From Pseudomonadota bacterium (lineage in GTDB: Bacteria > Pseudomonadota > Gammaproteobacteria > Xanthomonadales > Rhodanobacteraceae), in assembly GCA_025351555.1 (NCBI GenBank), contig JANXVS010000515.1:1-5556 (forward strand): 5,556 bases of DNA, in the 5' to 3' direction. How positions within the stretch are numbered: position 1 is the stretch's first letter; every line of letters begins with the position of its first letter. The notes beneath the pieces were generated by a model. The model was not told where the DNA came from. It worked only from the letters and a program-made list of their open reading frames with translations, and ran no database searches. Shown one piece after another: positions 4,357 to 5,556 of the stretch. The position numbers were made by a program, and so were the translations under genes.

Positions 4357-5556
4357 TTACTGGCAAAGTTTTGCCAGCAGCGCCAGTTGCGCAGAATGCG
4401 GTTTGTCGTCGCCAGGCACGGCGCGCTCGTAGTGGCCGTCGGCGTGCAGGATCCAAGCCTGGACATTGTCGGTCAGATAATTTTCCAGGGCTTCGTCGTA
4501 GACGCGCTGCGCGAGTTCCGCATCGAGAATCGGAAAGCACACCTCGATCCGGCGCAACAGGTTGCGTTCCATCCAGTCGGCGCTGGAACAGAAGATCTCT
4601 GCCTCGCCACCATTGGCGAACCAGTACACGCGACTGTGTTCGAGAAAACGGCCGACGATCGAGCGCACGCGGATGTTGTCGGAGATACCCGGAACGCCGG
4701 GTTTGATCGTGCAGGCGCCACGCACGATCAGGTCGATGCGCACGCCGGCGCATGAGGCTTTGTATAAAAGTTCCACCACGCTGGGCTCGTTCAGCGCATT
4801 CATCTTGGCGATGATGCTCGCTGGCCTTCCGGCCTGCGCGTGCGCGATCTCGCGCTCGATCTTGCTCATGATGGCCTTGTGCAGACTGAACGGCGACTGC
4901 AGCAGGCGCGACAGCTCGATCACCGGCCCGAGGCCGGAAATCTGCTGGAACAGCTTGTGCGTATCCACGCCGATATCCGCATCGGCGGTCATCAGGCCGA
5001 AGTCGGTGTAGATGCGCGAGGTGACCTGGTGGTAGTTGCCGGTGGACAAGTGCACATAGCGGCGAAGTACACCTTTTTCGCGGCGCACGATCAGCAGCAT
5101 CTTGGCGTGGGTCTTGTAGCCGACCACGCCGTAGACGACCTGCACGCCGGCTTCCTGCAGGCGATTGGCGAGCACAATGTTTGCTTCCTCATCGAAGCGC
5201 GCACGCAGTTCGATGACGACGGTCACATCCTTGCCGGCGCGTGCGGCGTCGATCAGGCAGTTGACCATCGGCGAATCCGGGCCGGTGCGGTATAGCGTCT
5301 GCTTGATCGCGAGCACATCCGGATCGGTGCTGGCCTGCTTGATCAGTTCGACTACCGCGCCGAACGATTCGAACGGATGATGCAGCAGGATATCGCGTTC
5401 GGCGATCGCCTCGAACAGGTTGCGCTCGGCCACGACGGCCGCGGCCAGGCGCCGGTTGTACTTGGGGAATTTCAGATCCGGCCGCTCGACCTGATCGTAG
5501 ATCGCATTGATGCGATGCACGTTGACCGGGCCGTCGCAGCGATACACTTCGCTCTC
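4357..5556 (-). CDS. ppk1: Polyphosphate kinase Ppk1, C-terminal 399 residues (5' end outside window)
   Basis: Ppk1 polymerises the gamma phosphate of ATP into inorganic polyphosphate, reversibly, usually at the membrane. The frame is open from the right edge to TAA at 4357. The fragment begins ESEVYRCDGPVN, which in roughly 690-aa Ppk1 proteins is mid-protein, so the N-terminal part lies beyond the window. Both C-terminal phospholipase-D-like domains are present. KTHAKM carries the histidine matching E. coli H435, the autophosphorylated residue, and FLEHSR the one matching H592; the two are 157 residues apart here, exactly as in E. coli. Other family blocks are DVLAIKQTLYRTG, VTVVIELRARFDEEANI, LSTGNYH, YTDFGLMTAD, and NGG followed by SSADWMERN. 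ppx follows 91 nt downstream on the same strand, the E. coli ppk-ppx arrangement. Confidence 0.97.
   Translation of the reverse strand, partial: ESEVYRCDGPVNVHRINAIYDQVERPDLKFPKYNRRLAAAVVAERNLFEAIAERDILLHHPFESFGAVVELIKQASTDPDVLAIKQTLYRTGPDSPMVNCLIDAARAGKDVTVVIELRARFDEEANIVLANRLQEAGVQVVYGVVGYKTHAKMLLIVRREKGVLRRYVHLSTGNYHQVTSRIYTDFGLMTADADIGVDTHKLFQQISGLGPVIELSRLLQSPFSLHKAIMSKIEREIAHAQAGRPASIIAKMNALNEPSVVELLYKASCAGVRIDLIVRGACTIKPGVPGISDNIRVRSIVGRFLEHSRVYWFANGGEAEIFCSSADWMERNLLRRIEVCFPILDAELAQRVYDEALENYLTDNVQAWILHADGHYERAVPGDDKPHSAQLALLAKLCQ

Noticed and set aside
1..5556. A functional link between the TA modules and the polyphosphate genes (polyphosphate-stimulated Lon degrading antitoxins)
   Set aside because: Proximity is the only evidence, the cyclophilin gene lies between, and the polyphosphate-Lon-TA persistence model has been seriously disputed.

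Overview
The window reads as a chromosomal segment of a gram-negative gammaproteobacterium. It carries lpxH (lipid A synthesis, so an outer membrane), a secreted PpiA-type cyclophilin, and a ppk1-ppx pair. Protein character, moderately high GC and gene order suggest the Xanthomonadales (Lysobacteraceae/Rhodanobacteraceae), but that placement is by impression and no search was run.

Layout from left to right: (1) positions 1-600, minus strand, a toxin-first HigBA-type toxin-antitoxin (TA) module, with the antitoxin running off the left edge; (2) positions 601-659, a short AT-rich gap (20 G+C in 601-660) holding a good sigma70-like promoter for the module; (3) positions 660-1355, minus strand, lpxH; (4) positions 1356-1435, a divergent intergenic region with a 14-bp perfect palindrome; (5) positions 1436-1989, plus strand, a second TA module, a DUF3018 'MazE-family' antitoxin whose stop overlaps the start of a PemK/MazF toxin; (6) positions 2012-2665, minus strand, a secreted peptidyl-prolyl isomerase; (7) positions 2730-4265, minus strand, exopolyphosphatase ppx; (8) positions 4357-5556, minus strand, the C-terminal 399 residues of polyphosphate kinase ppk1, running off the right edge.

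The core genes do housekeeping work. Ppk1 makes polyphosphate and Ppx degrades it; they lie in tandem (ppk1 then ppx, 91-nt gap) and probably share a transcript. The cyclophilin folds proteins in the periplasm, and LpxH makes lipid X for lipid A. In E. coli a cyclophilin gene (ppiB) lies directly beside lpxH. Here a compact opposite-strand TA module sits between the two, and a second TA module sits just downstream of lpxH, so an essential gene is bracketed by two unrelated TA modules. This looks like accessory insertion into a conserved neighbourhood.

I see no clearly undescribed system. The points most worth a second look are the TA-bracketed lpxH, the palindrome in the shared mazEF/lpxH control region, the apparently leaderless higB transcript, and a nine-G tract inside a perfect inverted repeat in the cyclophilin's active-site motif. 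No rRNA, tRNA, CRISPR array, insertion sequence or transposase was seen. No stretch above 300 bases lacks a gene.
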